This document shows positions 1-7,818 of a DNA stretch of 64,000 nt, piece by piece. The translations under genes were made by a program, and so were the position numbers. The notes beneath the pieces were generated by a model that was given only the letters and a program-made list of their open reading frames with translations, did not search any database and was not told where the DNA came from. How positions within the stretch are numbered: position 1 is the first letter of the stretch; each line of letters starts with the position of its first letter. Location: positions 1 to 64,000 of the forward strand of contig DASWWM010000013.1 of assembly GCA_036405975.1 (NCBI GenBank). Direction: 5' to 3'. Origin of the DNA: VEQN01 sp036405975 (GTDB lineage: Bacteria > Patescibacteriota > Minisyncoccia > Phycocordibacterales > CAIZLB01).

Positions 1-1
1 G

Positions 2-622
2 GATAATCCGTTTCTTGACGAGAACACCATTTCCGAAATCGAGCAGTACAAGGAGCTTGATGAGAACTACTGGAATATCTACGGTCTTGGGCAGAGAGGG
101 GTGAACTCGGCGACAATCTATCCCAACTGGAAGCTTTGCGATGATATACCGGAAGACGCTGACAGGTTCTACGGACTGGACTTCGGTTACAACAACAAGA
201 CCGCACTGATCGACATCGGGGAAAAGGATAAGGATAACTACGCTGACGAGCTGATATACGAGAGCCATCTTACCAACTCCATGCTCATTGAGCGGATGAA
301 TGAGATGGGTATCGATAAGAATAGGCCAATTTATGCGGATGCTGCAGAAAAGCAGCGTATCGAGGAAATCAAGGCGGCTGGATACAACATCATCTCAGCT
401 GACAAGGAGGTTGAGAAAGGCATCGATAGCGTCAAAAGCTCCAAGTTCTACATCACCAAAAGATCTGTGAATATGCAGAAGGAAGCTAGGTCCTACATGT
501 GGAAGCAGAAAGACGGAAAGATACTCGATGAGCCGGTTAAGGCAAATGACCATGCAATGGATGCAGTCAGGTACGGAATTCACACACGCAAGAAGGCCAT
601 CAGTTTTATTGGATTCGTATAA
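2..622 (+). CDS. Terminase large subunit, C-terminal part (cut by window edge)
   Basis: The frame is open from the first base, so this is the C-terminal part of a longer protein of which about 206 residues are visible. They start with an acidic helix and a WNIYGLGQRG stretch, as in PBSX/HK97-type large terminases. The RNase H-like nuclease domain follows: FYGLDFGYNNKTAL holds the first catalytic Asp, PIYADAAEKQRIEEI the second, and NDHAMDAVRYG the last. The nuclease cuts concatemeric DNA during packaging; the ATPase domain lies outside the window. It is the first gene of the packaging and head module, directly ahead of three tiny genes and the portal. Confidence 0.9.
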   Translation, partial: DNPFLDENTISEIEQYKELDENYWNIYGLGQRGVNSATIYPNWKLCDDIPEDADRFYGLDFGYNNKTALIDIGEKDKDNYADELIYESHLTNSMLIERMNEMGIDKNRPIYADAAEKQRIEEIKAAGYNIISADKEVEKGIDSVKSSKFYITKRSVNMQKEARSYMWKQKDGKILDEPVKANDHAMDAVRYGIHTRKKAISFIGFV

Positions 623-628
623 CCACAA

Positions 629-784
629 ATGAAAACACTTAAAAAGACATTGGAATTAATTGGTCTGTTAGTAGGTTGGGTATTCATGGCGGCAATGGGC
701 TTTGCAATAATAATCCTCATTTATGCAGCGATTATTGCGGTCCCTGTTGCAATCATATTCGGCGGTATTTATTTAATATCTTAA
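629..784 (+). CDS. Tiny membrane protein, 51 aa
   Basis: A 51-codon ATG frame starts 6 bases after the terminase stop and fills the gap before the next small gene. After a basic start (MKTLKKTLELIG) the product is almost wholly hydrophobic, with one long or two short membrane segments around residues 10-32 and 33-50. It has no motif I recognise. Position and composition fit a phage membrane protein of unknown role. The tight spacing on both sides supports it being real. Confidence 0.55.
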   Translation: MKTLKKTLELIGLLVGWVFMAAMGFAIIILIYAAIIAVPVAIIFGGIYLIS

Positions 785-788
785 AAAC

Positions 789-983
789 ATGAGTCAAAAG
801 CAATCAAAGAAAATGAAGCAGACTGTCAGGCGTGAGGCACGCGCAGTTTGGGGCGAGGGAATTGAGGCCATGGGAACTTTGCTTCGAAAGAAGCCGAAGT
901 ATTTTCCCAAGTTCCTCTGGATAGTATTACTAATGCCAGTCTTCAAGACTAAGGCAGTAAAGCTCTTGTACAAACACCTATGA
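789..983 (+). CDS. Small basic phage protein with C-terminal hydrophobic segment, 64 aa
   Basis: The ATG lies 4 bases after the preceding stop in an A-rich context (TAAAAACATG), as for most genes of this prophage; no Shine-Dalgarno sequence is visible. The first 40 residues are strongly basic (QSKKMKQTVRREAR) and are followed by a short hydrophobic stretch, FLWIVLLMPVF, and a basic tail. The stop overlaps the next start (ATGA), so the two are translationally coupled. I do not recognise a family. Confidence 0.55.
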   Translation: MSQKQSKKMKQTVRREARAVWGEGIEAMGTLLRKKPKYFPKFLWIVLLMPVFKTKAVKLLYKHL

Positions 984-1201
984 TTTCACCGGAGATTAAA
1001 AGTCAGATATTGAGCCTTGTTGAAGAAGAGACTGGTCGAATTCAGTATGGAAAGATAATGATTGAAATCACCGTTGCGAAAGGAAAGTGCACGAATATTC
1101 AGGCCGAGACCAAGAGAAGTCTTAATCTCAATGAACCCGAACCACCAAAGGTGCGATTCAACAGCTTTGAGAAAAAGCCCGGGAGTGCCACCTTGGAATA
1201 G
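980..1201 (+). CDS. Small DUF2292-like protein, 73 aa
   Basis: Overlaps the preceding gene by 4 bases. The pattern ILSLVEEETGRIQYGKIMIE, then a short turn and a polar strand, resembles the small DUF2292-type proteins, in which a helix is followed by a YGxIxI strand and a Gly-containing turn. Function in that family is unknown. The C-terminal 25 residues are Pro- and charge-rich. It is the last gene before the first leader-RNA promoter, so it probably closes the terminase transcription unit. Family assignment is tentative. Confidence 0.5.
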   Translation: MISPEIKSQILSLVEEETGRIQYGKIMIEITVAKGKCTNIQAETKRSLNLNEPEPPKVRFNSFEKKPGSATLE

Positions 1202-1215
1202 CGTCTCTGGATTTA

Positions 1216-1299
1216 TGTTATAATAAATTCAATTAAATATTATTAACCCGTAGAGACATACTCATGGGCTTCAGCTGAAAGGCTGAGGCCCATTTTCTT
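1216..1299 (+). promoter_or_regulatory. Phage switch leader, copy 1 (upstream of portal)
   Basis: Extended -10 TGTTATAAT has its hexamer at 1219-1224, with no -35 consensus. P1 is 1247-1268: CCCGT/ATGGG, a bulged A, GAG/CTC and a 5-base loop ACATA. P2 is 1264-1293: 13 base pairs closed by a GAAA loop, followed by a T-rich run just before the ATG at 1300. The strand ATGGG (1264-1268) belongs to both hairpins, so P1 and P2 exclude each other. P2 plus the T-run has the form of an intrinsic terminator in the leader of the portal transcript. Confidence 0.8.
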
Positions 1300-3276
1300 A
1301 TGAAAATCAACTTTAAAAAATACATTTCCTCGATTCCTTCTTTCTTTTCGAGAAGGAAAAACTACAGTGCCCTGTTTGCTGCAAACTCAGATAATATCTC
1401 GTTTGACGGAAAGACCCAGTATGACTTTTTGAAATACAATGAGATTAGCCTTTATGTAAATAAGGCAATCGAGAAAAGAGCTGAAAAGGTCAGCGAAGTT
1501 CAGTTCGTGCTCAAGAAAGGCGACAAGGTGATTGACCGGCATCCGCTCGTTGATTTGCTAAATAAGCCGAATCAGTTTCATACGGGTAAACAATTCTGGA
1601 AGGCTTACCAGAAGCACATGGATATTACAGGAAACGCTTTTATATATCTTGAGAAATCTACCGAGCTTTTTGACCCGATGAAGGTTAAGGCTATGCATCT
1701 TTTGCGCCCGGACCTCGTAACGGTCCAATTTGATACTACTGGCAACATCATAACGGGTTATGAATATAAAAGGGCGGGAGGTGCTACTACTATTTACAAG
1801 CCTGAGGACATTCTGTATTCCTTCGAGCCTGACCCCATGAATCTTCTGAAGGGTGTCAGCTTGCTCAAGGCTGGCGTAAGGGCAATTGAAACTGAAGTTC
1901 AGCTGGCCGAATACCAGGCAAAGATTCTGAAGAACGGAGGCAAGGTTGATGGCGTGTTTAAATTCAAGGCTGCAAACCTTACGAAAGTACAGATGGAGGA
2001 AATCAAGAAATCCTACAAGGATCAACGTGAGGAGCTTGGCGAGTACGACAATAATCTTTTCCTTGGTGGAGACACTGATTACGTTCAGCTGGGCCTGAAG
2101 CCAGAGGAGCTTTCTTATCTTGCGTCAAAGGGAGTTACCCTGGACGACATCTCTATTCTTACGAGTGTTCCTAAATCCATCCTTGCCGTTTCGTCACAGG
2201 AGACTTATGCAAATGCCGATGCATCTATTTCGATATTCCTTCGAGAGACTATCAAGCCCCTTATCACTAGTCTTGTCACGATGCTCGACTGGAGATTCAT
2301 TCCGGCTGAATTCGACCTTGATTTCATTGACCCTACCCCTGAGGATGTGGACCGAAAGATTAAGCTTGTCGAAGCGGCTCATAGCACCAACTCAGTGACC
2401 ATAAATGAGAAGCGAAAGGTTCTCGGCTTCGAGCCTTACAAGAATCCTGAAGCGGACCAGATACTTGTCCCTTTCAATCTTTCTCCGTTGGGTTCAGGTG
2501 ATGAGGGGACTTCTGGAGCAAAAAAAAAGTCAGTCAGTGACTTTTCGCATCCGCTCAGGGATGATTATTTCCGAAAGAAATACGGCGATGTCATGGTAAA
2601 GCGAATGGACAAAAGAGAGACAAAACTTATTTCTGAAGTTATAAAGTATTTTGAGGGCCAGTCAGATAGGATAGTCGGACACCTTACGGAAACGAGGAGC
2701 TTCAGGAAGAAGAGCGTCATTGACGATGCTTTCAATCATCAGCTTGAGATCCAGATAGCCAAGGGGATGATACTGCCTATTCTTCAGAACATCCTTGAGG
2801 ATGCCGGAAAGGACGCATTCAATCTTCTTGATTCTGATTACTCTTTCCATCTGTCGTCTGACATCGGTACATGGCTTGATAACCGAGCCAAGCTTTTTGC
2901 TGAAGAGATAAATGCGACCACTTTCGATAAGCTTAAGAATCAGTTTCAGGAAAGTCTAAATAGCGATGATTCTCGACAGGACCTCATTAAGCGCATCAAA
3001 GATACGTACGATGGATTTACTGCAGGCAGAGCTAAGACCATAGCACGTACAGAGGTTCATGGAGCGACAACCAAAGGAACATTTGAGGGTTACAAGCAGG
3101 CTGGTGCTCCAATAAAAATCTGGGTAACCGCAGGGGATGCAGATGTCAGAAGCAGTCATGCCTATTTGGACGGAGAAGAGCGACCTATCAACATGCCTTT
3201 CAGCAACGGTCTGGACTTTCCGGGAGATCCGAAAGGCAGGGCAGGAGAAACAATAAATTGCCGTTGCGTGATTTAG
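1300..3276 (+). CDS. Portal protein fused to MuF-like head morphogenesis domain, 658 aa
   Basis: Residues 1-400 are an HK97-family portal: EISLYVNKAIEKRAEKVSEV near the start, then HPLVDLLNKPNQF and DITGNAFIYLEK, with a C-terminal part rich in asparagine-proline turns. The portal forms the dodecameric DNA channel of the head. After a charged linker (about 400-520), residues 560-658 are a Mu gpF-like domain: TIARTEVHGATTKGTF, WVTAGDADVRSSHAYLDGE and the closing NCRC motif. MuF proteins are normally a separate gene following the portal, so this is a fusion. There is no internal stop or frameshift. Transcribed from its own switch leader. Confidence 0.92.
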   Translation: MKINFKKYISSIPSFFSRRKNYSALFAANSDNISFDGKTQYDFLKYNEISLYVNKAIEKRAEKVSEVQFVLKKGDKVIDRHPLVDLLNKPNQFHTGKQFWKAYQKHMDITGNAFIYLEKSTELFDPMKVKAMHLLRPDLVTVQFDTTGNIITGYEYKRAGGATTIYKPEDILYSFEPDPMNLLKGVSLLKAGVRAIETEVQLAEYQAKILKNGGKVDGVFKFKAANLTKVQMEEIKKSYKDQREELGEYDNNLFLGGDTDYVQLGLKPEELSYLASKGVTLDDISILTSVPKSILAVSSQETYANADASISIFLRETIKPLITSLVTMLDWRFIPAEFDLDFIDPTPEDVDRKIKLVEAAHSTNSVTINEKRKVLGFEPYKNPEADQILVPFNLSPLGSGDEGTSGAKKKSVSDFSHPLRDDYFRKKYGDVMVKRMDKRETKLISEVIKYFEGQSDRIVGHLTETRSFRKKSVIDDAFNHQLEIQIAKGMILPILQNILEDAGKDAFNLLDSDYSFHLSSDIGTWLDNRAKLFAEEINATTFDKLKNQFQESLNSDDSRQDLIKRIKDTYDGFTAGRAKTIARTEVHGATTKGTFEGYKQAGAPIKIWVTAGDADVRSSHAYLDGEERPINMPFSNGLDFPGDPKGRAGETINCRCVI

Positions 3277-3293
3277 TGTTGATTTTTAAAGTA

Positions 3294-3380
3294 TGGTATA
3301 ATTATCAGTAATCAAATATTAATCCCCGCAGGAAAACATCCGTGGGCTCTAACCGAAAGGTTGGGGCCCACTTTATTTTT
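3294..3380 (+). promoter_or_regulatory. Phage switch leader, copy 2 (upstream of protease/capsid)
   Basis: Extended -10 TGGTATAAT has its hexamer at 3297-3302. P1 is 3325-3346: CCCGC/GTGGG, a bulged A, GGA/TCC and loop AAACA. P2 is 3342-3371: 13 base pairs including G-U pairs, with a GAAA loop, followed by CTTTATTTTT and the ATG at 3381. The shared strand is GTGGG. P1 and P2 have the same lengths (22 and 30 bases) as in copy 1, while most paired bases differ in a compensated way. Confidence 0.8.
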
Positions 3381-4253
3381 ATGAAAAGAAAATTTTACTC
3401 AATCGAACATAAGACATTTGCAGAGCTAGGCGTAGCTACGTATAAGCAGTTGTGGGAAAAGGCAAAATCGGAAGGTTACGAAGGCATCTCTGTCAACGTC
3501 GAGACTAAATTTCTCAAGAAGTCCGAAGATGGCGAAAAGAAACTTTTTCATGCAACTTTCTCAAGCTCGAATGAGGATCGGCATGGCGACATTGTCCATC
3601 AGGTTTTCCACCTCGTAGCGTTCCAGAAGAATCCTGTATATCTCGATTCCCATAATTACGATTCTATCGAGCACATCATCGGACGTATCCCGAATATCGG
3701 CGTAGCTGACGGAGTTTTGCAGGGCGATGTCGAATTCGCAACCATGAATCCGAAAGGGGCACTTGCTGAAAAGATGGCAGAAGGAGGATTCCTTCATGCC
3801 AGTTCAATCGGATTTATTCCGATGGCTTTCAATGAAGAAGGAGACATTATCGAATCTGAATTACTTGAAATATCTGCAGTAAGTGTTCCTGCCAATGCGG
3901 ATGCATTGTTCGAAAAGACTTTTATAAAAACCAAGAAGGCCGACTGTCCCGACTGCTGTGGGCTTCCAGAGAACGAAGTTGCCGAAGGTCATAATCATGT
4001 GCCTGAAGAAGAAACTGAGCCTGAAACTAAGCCGGACGCTGACGATGTTGAGACTACGAAGCCGGATGAAGAGCCTGCCGTAAAGGCAAGTCGAAAATCC
4101 ATGGCTATCAAGGTGACATCGAGTCTAATCCAGAAACGCCAGAATCTGCTGAAGAGCATTGCCCAGAACGTGCATGAGCTCACTGAACAGAATCGCCAGG
4201 ACAAGAAGCGGAAGATTTTTCAAGCCGTGCGAACTCTCCAGGAAGAACTTTAA
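3381..4253 (+). CDS. HK97-family prohead protease, 290 aa
   Basis: The ATG at 3381 lies just after the T-run of the leader; an upstream in-frame start would fall inside the P2 hairpin. Residues 60-190 match the herpes-type prohead serine protease: FSSSNEDRHGDIV, VYLDSHNYDSIEHIIGR with the catalytic His, HASSIGF with the catalytic Ser, then ELLEISAVSVPANADA. It processes the capsid precursor during head maturation. Residues 200-245 are acidic and proline-rich with a CPDCC cluster, and the basic C-terminal 45 residues may act as an internal scaffold, as scaffold fusions are common in this family. The capsid gene follows. Confidence 0.93.
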   Translation: MKRKFYSIEHKTFAELGVATYKQLWEKAKSEGYEGISVNVETKFLKKSEDGEKKLFHATFSSSNEDRHGDIVHQVFHLVAFQKNPVYLDSHNYDSIEHIIGRIPNIGVADGVLQGDVEFATMNPKGALAEKMAEGGFLHASSIGFIPMAFNEEGDIIESELLEISAVSVPANADALFEKTFIKTKKADCPDCCGLPENEVAEGHNHVPEEETEPETKPDADDVETTKPDEEPAVKASRKSMAIKVTSSLIQKRQNLLKSIAQNVHELTEQNRQDKKRKIFQAVRTLQEEL

Positions 4254-4274
4254 AAAATTAAAAGATCAGATAAG

Positions 4275-4311
4275 GGCGCATAAGAATCTCCTAGCGCCGG
4301 CTCCGAGGAGC
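4275..4311 (+). other. Two small hairpins in the leader of the capsid gene
   Basis: The 90-base gap between protease and capsid genes holds GGCGC/GCGCC (4275-4279 with 4294-4298) and directly after it GCTC/GAGC (4300-4303 with 4308-4311). The loop of the first contains CTCC, which could instead pair with GGAG of the second. There is no T-run, so this is more likely a translational or mRNA-stability element than a terminator. Confidence 0.35.
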
Positions 4312-4343
4312 GGACTGAATTTAAAAGCTAACTATTACTAGTA

Positions 4344-5717
4344 ATGCATAAATTACTTAAGTTGATCAAATCCCTGACTGCACAGGGTTACGCTTCTTCC
4401 GCACAGAAGAGCGAAGTTGCAGCGAAGTTCAAGGAGCTAGAATCCGAAGAGCAGGAAGTTATCAAGGATGATGTCGCTAAGGTTGATGCTCTTCCAGAAG
4501 AGAAGCCAGCCGAAGACGACGAAGACAAGGAACTTGAGAAGAACATCAAGATGCTTGTTAAGGGCTCAGCAAAGGCTGAAGTCAAGGAGGCCGTCGAGGG
4601 CATGAAGTCTGAAATCAAGGCTTGGCTCGAAACGCAGAAGGATGCCATGAACAAGAGTGCCGGTATCTATAACCCTGACGTTCAGGCAAAGCGAAAGTCC
4701 CTCAATACATACTTGAGAGATTTCTCAAGCGCGCTTTTGAACAACGACGTTGCACAGATCCAAAAGGTCAGTGGAAACCTTTCTACAAAGGAACTTACTA
4801 CGGACGCTACAGGCTCACCTTACGGTGGATATGTGGTTGAATCAGAGCTTTCTGCCGAAATCCGTCACCTCACTGGTGAATACGGAGTCGCACGAAGAGA
4901 GATGACAACCGTTCAGCTTTCGAAGAACTCATATGAAGCAAACACACTCGTAACGGATGTGACTGTTTACTGGGTTGATGAAGCAGGCTCAATCCCTTCT
5001 ACGCAGGTAGTACTCGGTCATGCGCCTTTGACGCTCAAGAAATTGGCGGCAATCGTGACGTTGACTCGTGAGCTCCTTGAGGATTCAGAAATCGACCTAT
5101 TCGCATTCATCGCAACTCGTGTTGCTGAAGGATTCGCAAGAGCTGAAGATGCTGCGTTCTTCGTCGGAGATGGTACGGGTACTTACGGTGGATTTACAGG
5201 TGCATTGAATGCTTCAGGTGTAAACGTGGTCACAAAGGCCGTTGCGTCTACATTCTCAGGCATCACCTATGACGACCTTATCGCTATGCAGGATGCAACT
5301 CCGGAAGGAGCTCTTCCGAATGGTAAGTACTACGGTAACCGAACGATTGTAAGCAATCTTCGAAAGCTTAAGGACTCAGCCGGACAGTACATTTTCGCTG
5401 ACGCAACTCAGGGAAATACTGCTACTCTCCTCGGCCGTACTTTCGTTTCGGTTGAAGTGATGCCGGTTTCTTCTGCAACAGCAGCAAGCACTCGGTTCTT
5501 CATGTTCGCCGATTTGAAGAAGTCTTCTATCTTCGGATACAAGGGCGCTATCTCAGCCGATCGATTCAACGCTGGTATTGTGAGAAATGTCGCAGCAAAT
5601 GCGGACATCAACCTCATCACTACAGACCGAGAAGCGATTCGATGGGTTGAGCGAGTTGGTGCGGTTACTGTGATGCCGGCGGCTATCACGGTTCTCCGAA
5701 CTGGCGCAGCTTCTTAA
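4344..5717 (+). CDS. Major capsid protein, HK97 fold, 457 aa
   Basis: The first 130 residues are helical and highly charged (KSEVAAKFKELESEEQEVIK), like the delta/scaffold domain that the prohead protease removes in HK97-type heads. From about residue 150 the capsid fold begins: GSPYGGYVVESELSAEIRHL, then TLTRELLEDSEIDLFAFIAT and RVAEGFARAEDAAFFVGDG, with a C-terminal RVGAVTVMPAAITVLRTG. These are typical of HK97-family capsid subunits. Many copies form the icosahedral shell. It shares the transcript of the protease, driven by leader copy 2. Confidence 0.93.
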   Translation: MHKLLKLIKSLTAQGYASSAQKSEVAAKFKELESEEQEVIKDDVAKVDALPEEKPAEDDEDKELEKNIKMLVKGSAKAEVKEAVEGMKSEIKAWLETQKDAMNKSAGIYNPDVQAKRKSLNTYLRDFSSALLNNDVAQIQKVSGNLSTKELTTDATGSPYGGYVVESELSAEIRHLTGEYGVARREMTTVQLSKNSYEANTLVTDVTVYWVDEAGSIPSTQVVLGHAPLTLKKLAAIVTLTRELLEDSEIDLFAFIATRVAEGFARAEDAAFFVGDGTGTYGGFTGALNASGVNVVTKAVASTFSGITYDDLIAMQDATPEGALPNGKYYGNRTIVSNLRKLKDSAGQYIFADATQGNTATLLGRTFVSVEVMPVSSATAASTRFFMFADLKKSSIFGYKGAISADRFNAGIVRNVAANADINLITTDREAIRWVERVGAVTVMPAAITVLRTGAAS

Positions 5718-5753
5718 TCGAAGCAGGTTTAGCAGTTAATCAATAATTGTTGC

Positions 5754-5797
5754 TCTCGGGTCTTCACTTCACAGCGATAGACCCGAGATGCTGTGAA
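5754..5797 (+). other. Two interleaved inverted repeats after the capsid gene
   Basis: Stem A pairs 5754-5762 with 5780-5788 (core CTCGGGTC/GACCCGAG). Stem B pairs 5768-5775 with 5790-5797 (TTCACAGC/GCTGTGAA). The 5' strand of B lies in the loop of A and the 3' strand of B lies beyond A, which is pseudoknot order. Only two bases separate the end of A from the 3' strand of B, so both full stems together would be strained; they may be alternatives. It lies 37 bases after the capsid stop and 18 before the next start. Confidence 0.55.
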
Positions 5798-5815
5798 AGC
5801 AATTATCACAAACAT

Positions 5816-5956
5816 ATGAAAAAGAAATTCATCTACAGAGACAAAAAGACGGGCAAGAAGATTTATTCCGATGTGCCTATTACTGATCCGAACCTGGTAC
5901 TGGTTAAGCAGGTCCGTGACGGTCAGATGAAAGGGAATAACATAGTACAGAAATGA
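5816..5956 (+). CDS. Small phage protein, 46 aa
   Basis: The ATG at 5816 follows the interleaved inverted repeats by 18 bases; a longer in-frame TTG start would run through that structure, so the ATG is preferred. The product is short and basic (MKKKFIYRDKKTGKKIYSD), with a pattern like small zinc-free beta-hairpin phage proteins. The stop overlaps the next gene (ATGA). No function is recognised. Its place between capsid and connector suggests a minor head-related protein. Confidence 0.55.
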   Translation: MKKKFIYRDKKTGKKIYSDVPITDPNLVLVKQVRDGQMKGNNIVQK

Positions 5957-6534
5957 AATATACAACCCCTCTGAAAATCGAAGAGTACATGATGATTGAG
6001 ATTGAACCCAGCTTCGAGCCTGTTGTCGAACGCTGGATCGAGGCAGTTTCAAGAATGATGGACAAGTACACGAACCGGACGCTTGTAGCCGACCCTGCTG
6101 ATGTCACTCGTTATTTCAACGGAGACGGGAAGGATGTATTTTTTCCAGACGATATTCTTTCAATCACTGAACTAAAGGTTGGTGACGAATACGGGGATAA
6201 TCTCGTTGCCGTCACCGGCTATGGAATCTATCCTAAGGGCGGAAATGAGCCCGTACGGCAGATTACGCTAAGGTCCGGCTCTTTCACCAAAGGTTTGCAG
6301 AACATCGAGCTGAAGGGCAAATTCGGGCTATTCATTGAGACTCCTGCGGACATTGAGCTTTGCGCCACCATGCTTACTGCAGAAATCATCAAGCCTAGTC
6401 TTCCAAAGGTCGATACTGACATCAAATCCGAGAGCATCGGAAATTACTCAGTGACTTACACGGACATCAAGTCCGTACCAGGTTCTGAAAGATTCACCCA
6501 GATGCTTGATCCGTACAAGCTAATAACCCTCTAA
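5953..6534 (+). CDS. Head-tail connector (gp6-like adaptor), 193 aa
   Basis: The N-terminal half is helical (FEPVVERWIEAVSRMMDKYTNR), and the middle has the DVTRYFNGDGKDVFFPDDI strand-turn pattern found in HK97 gp6/SPP1 gp15-type adaptors, followed by a beta-rich part and a C-terminal helical segment, ELCATMLTAEIIKP. These proteins bind the portal ring and begin the neck. Gene order (capsid, adaptor, stopper, tail completion, terminator) agrees. It overlaps the preceding stop by four bases and the next gene starts 2 bases on. Confidence 0.75.
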   Translation: MKYTTPLKIEEYMMIEIEPSFEPVVERWIEAVSRMMDKYTNRTLVADPADVTRYFNGDGKDVFFPDDILSITELKVGDEYGDNLVAVTGYGIYPKGGNEPVRQITLRSGSFTKGLQNIELKGKFGLFIETPADIELCATMLTAEIIKPSLPKVDTDIKSESIGNYSVTYTDIKSVPGSERFTQMLDPYKLITL

Positions 6535-6536
6535 GC

Positions 6537-6869
6537 ATGTCCATTTCAAGATTCTTCACGACGGTATTCAGCATCAAGAGATCTGTCTGGGGCACAGACG
6601 AGGATGACAATTCATTTTCTGAGGAATCGGAGGTGGGCAGTTTCAGCGGTCACAGACAGCAAGCGAGTGCTGAGCTTGTGCAGAACCTGGGCCTTACGTA
6701 TACAAAGGCCTTTACCGTATGGTGTCCGGTCGGAACTGATGTCGTGGAAGGGGACACTATCGAAGCTGAGGATGGCAAGTATTCGGTCCGTGCCGTGCAG
6801 CTGAACGGAAACGGCCTCAATCGCCACAAGCAGATTGTCGCCGAACTCGATTTAGTTGAAACAGAATAA
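6537..6869 (+). CDS. Head closure / head-tail joining protein, 110 aa
   Basis: A small beta-rich protein in the second connector position. FTVWCPVGTDVVEGDTIEAE followed by GKYSVRAVQLNG is a barrel-like pattern seen in head-tail joining and stopper proteins, which seal the head and join it to the tail. Size (about 110 residues) and order fit this family. There is no catalytic motif. It starts 2 bases after the previous stop. Confidence 0.65.
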   Translation: MSISRFFTTVFSIKRSVWGTDEDDNSFSEESEVGSFSGHRQQASAELVQNLGLTYTKAFTVWCPVGTDVVEGDTIEAEDGKYSVRAVQLNGNGLNRHKQIVAELDLVETE

Positions 6870-6870
6870 A

Positions 6871-7287
6871 ATGGCAGAAAATCTCGATTACAGCTTTGAG
6901 GGTTTGGAAGAGTTGAAGACTGCCGTTGCCAGAAACCCGGAAAAGGTCATTAAGGAAGTGGCAGCCTTCTTTGTAAGGGGAATGGCTGTCTATAACCGAA
7001 GAATCATCCGTAATCCATGGAGAATGGGCGAAAGAGGTGGTGGTGCGCCGAAGGACACCGGGAATTTGCGCGATACGCACAAAAGGGAAATCCAGCAATG
7101 GCAGGCACGCATCTATCCTTCGGCCCCGTACGCTGCATATGTCCACGGCCTCAATGGAAAGACGATGAACAGCCGGGGGGTACAGCTCAGACCGTGGTTG
7201 CATTATGCATATGCTGAAAGTGATTCCGAGATAATGGAATTGGAAAAGGGATTATTAGAAAAGATAGTTAATAACTTAGCCAAATAA
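6871..7287 (+). CDS. HK97 gp10-like tail completion protein, 138 aa
   Basis: The ATG at 6871 lies 1 base after the preceding stop in an AATAAAATG context. An N-terminal helical part is followed by GAPKDTGNLRDTHKREI and IYPSAPYAAYVHGL, the typical gp10/minor-tail signature: a DTGxLRxS-like segment, then a YAxxVHxG segment. These proteins act in the neck and tail completion. Length is normal for the family. The next gene begins 1 base after the stop. Confidence 0.78.
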   Translation: MAENLDYSFEGLEELKTAVARNPEKVIKEVAAFFVRGMAVYNRRIIRNPWRMGERGGGAPKDTGNLRDTHKREIQQWQARIYPSAPYAAYVHGLNGKTMNSRGVQLRPWLHYAYAESDSEIMELEKGLLEKIVNNLAK

Positions 7288-7288
7288 A

Positions 7289-7711
7289 ATGCTACCGACA
7301 ATTTTACAAGACATACGAACCAAATTAGCTGGCGTTTCTTCCATTAAGGAAATCTACGGCTATCCGCTTGAAGGAAATCCGAAGAAGTTTCCTGCCGCAA
7401 TCTTCTTCTTCGACAGATTCGACAATAGTTTCAGTACGGTGGCCGATAATTTCAAAGTACTGAACTTCAAGCTGTATTTAGTCATAAACTCTTCAGGGAC
7501 CAGTGTCGAGACCATTCAGGAATCAGTCATGCCAAAGCTCATCGATGCGGTTGTTTCAAAATTCGATGCGGAATGGAACGGAGGCACGATAAACGGCCAT
7601 AGGGTGTGGTCGCTCATTACGGGCGGGGAATTGTCCGTAAGCGTTGAGCAGAAGGGTAAAACAGTCACGGCAGATCTGACAATTCAGGTTAAGCTTTCCA
7701 CTCAAAATTAA
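7289..7711 (+). CDS. Tail terminator protein, 140 aa
   Basis: Fourth of the connector genes and placed just before the tail tube, where siphophages keep the tail terminator. The sequence alternates helix and strand: LPTILQDIRTKLAGVSSI, then FPAAIFFFDRFDNSF, LNFKLYLVINSSG and ADLTIQVKLSTQ. This matches the small alpha/beta tail terminators that cap the tube at its head end. There is no motif of catalytic type. It ends immediately before leader copy 3. Confidence 0.62.
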   Translation: MLPTILQDIRTKLAGVSSIKEIYGYPLEGNPKKFPAAIFFFDRFDNSFSTVADNFKVLNFKLYLVINSSGTSVETIQESVMPKLIDAVVSKFDAEWNGGTINGHRVWSLITGGELSVSVEQKGKTVTADLTIQVKLSTQN

Positions 7712-7715
7712 GATA

Positions 7716-7797
7716 TGGTATAATTTAGGCACAAGTAAATACATTCCGCAGGAAAACATCCGTGGATCCGCCTCAACAGGCTGATCCATTTTTTTAT
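7716..7797 (+). promoter_or_regulatory. Phage switch leader, copy 3 (upstream of tail tube)
   Basis: Extended -10 TGGTATAAT has its hexamer at 7719-7724. P1 is 7745-7766: TCCGC/GTGGA, a bulged A, GGA/TCC and loop AAACA. P2 is 7762-7789: TGGATC/GATCCA plus GCCT/AGGC with one mismatch, followed by seven T. The shared strand is GTGGA; its last base differs from copy 2 and both partners have changed to keep pairing. The tail-tube ATG is 29 bases further on. Confidence 0.8.
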
Positions 7798-7818
7798 TAA
7801 AAAACATAAACAATTATC

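Noticed and set aside
5754..5797. Pseudoknot as frameshift stimulator
   Set aside because: It lies beyond the capsid stop and the adjacent frames do not join into an extension; no slippery site is nearby.
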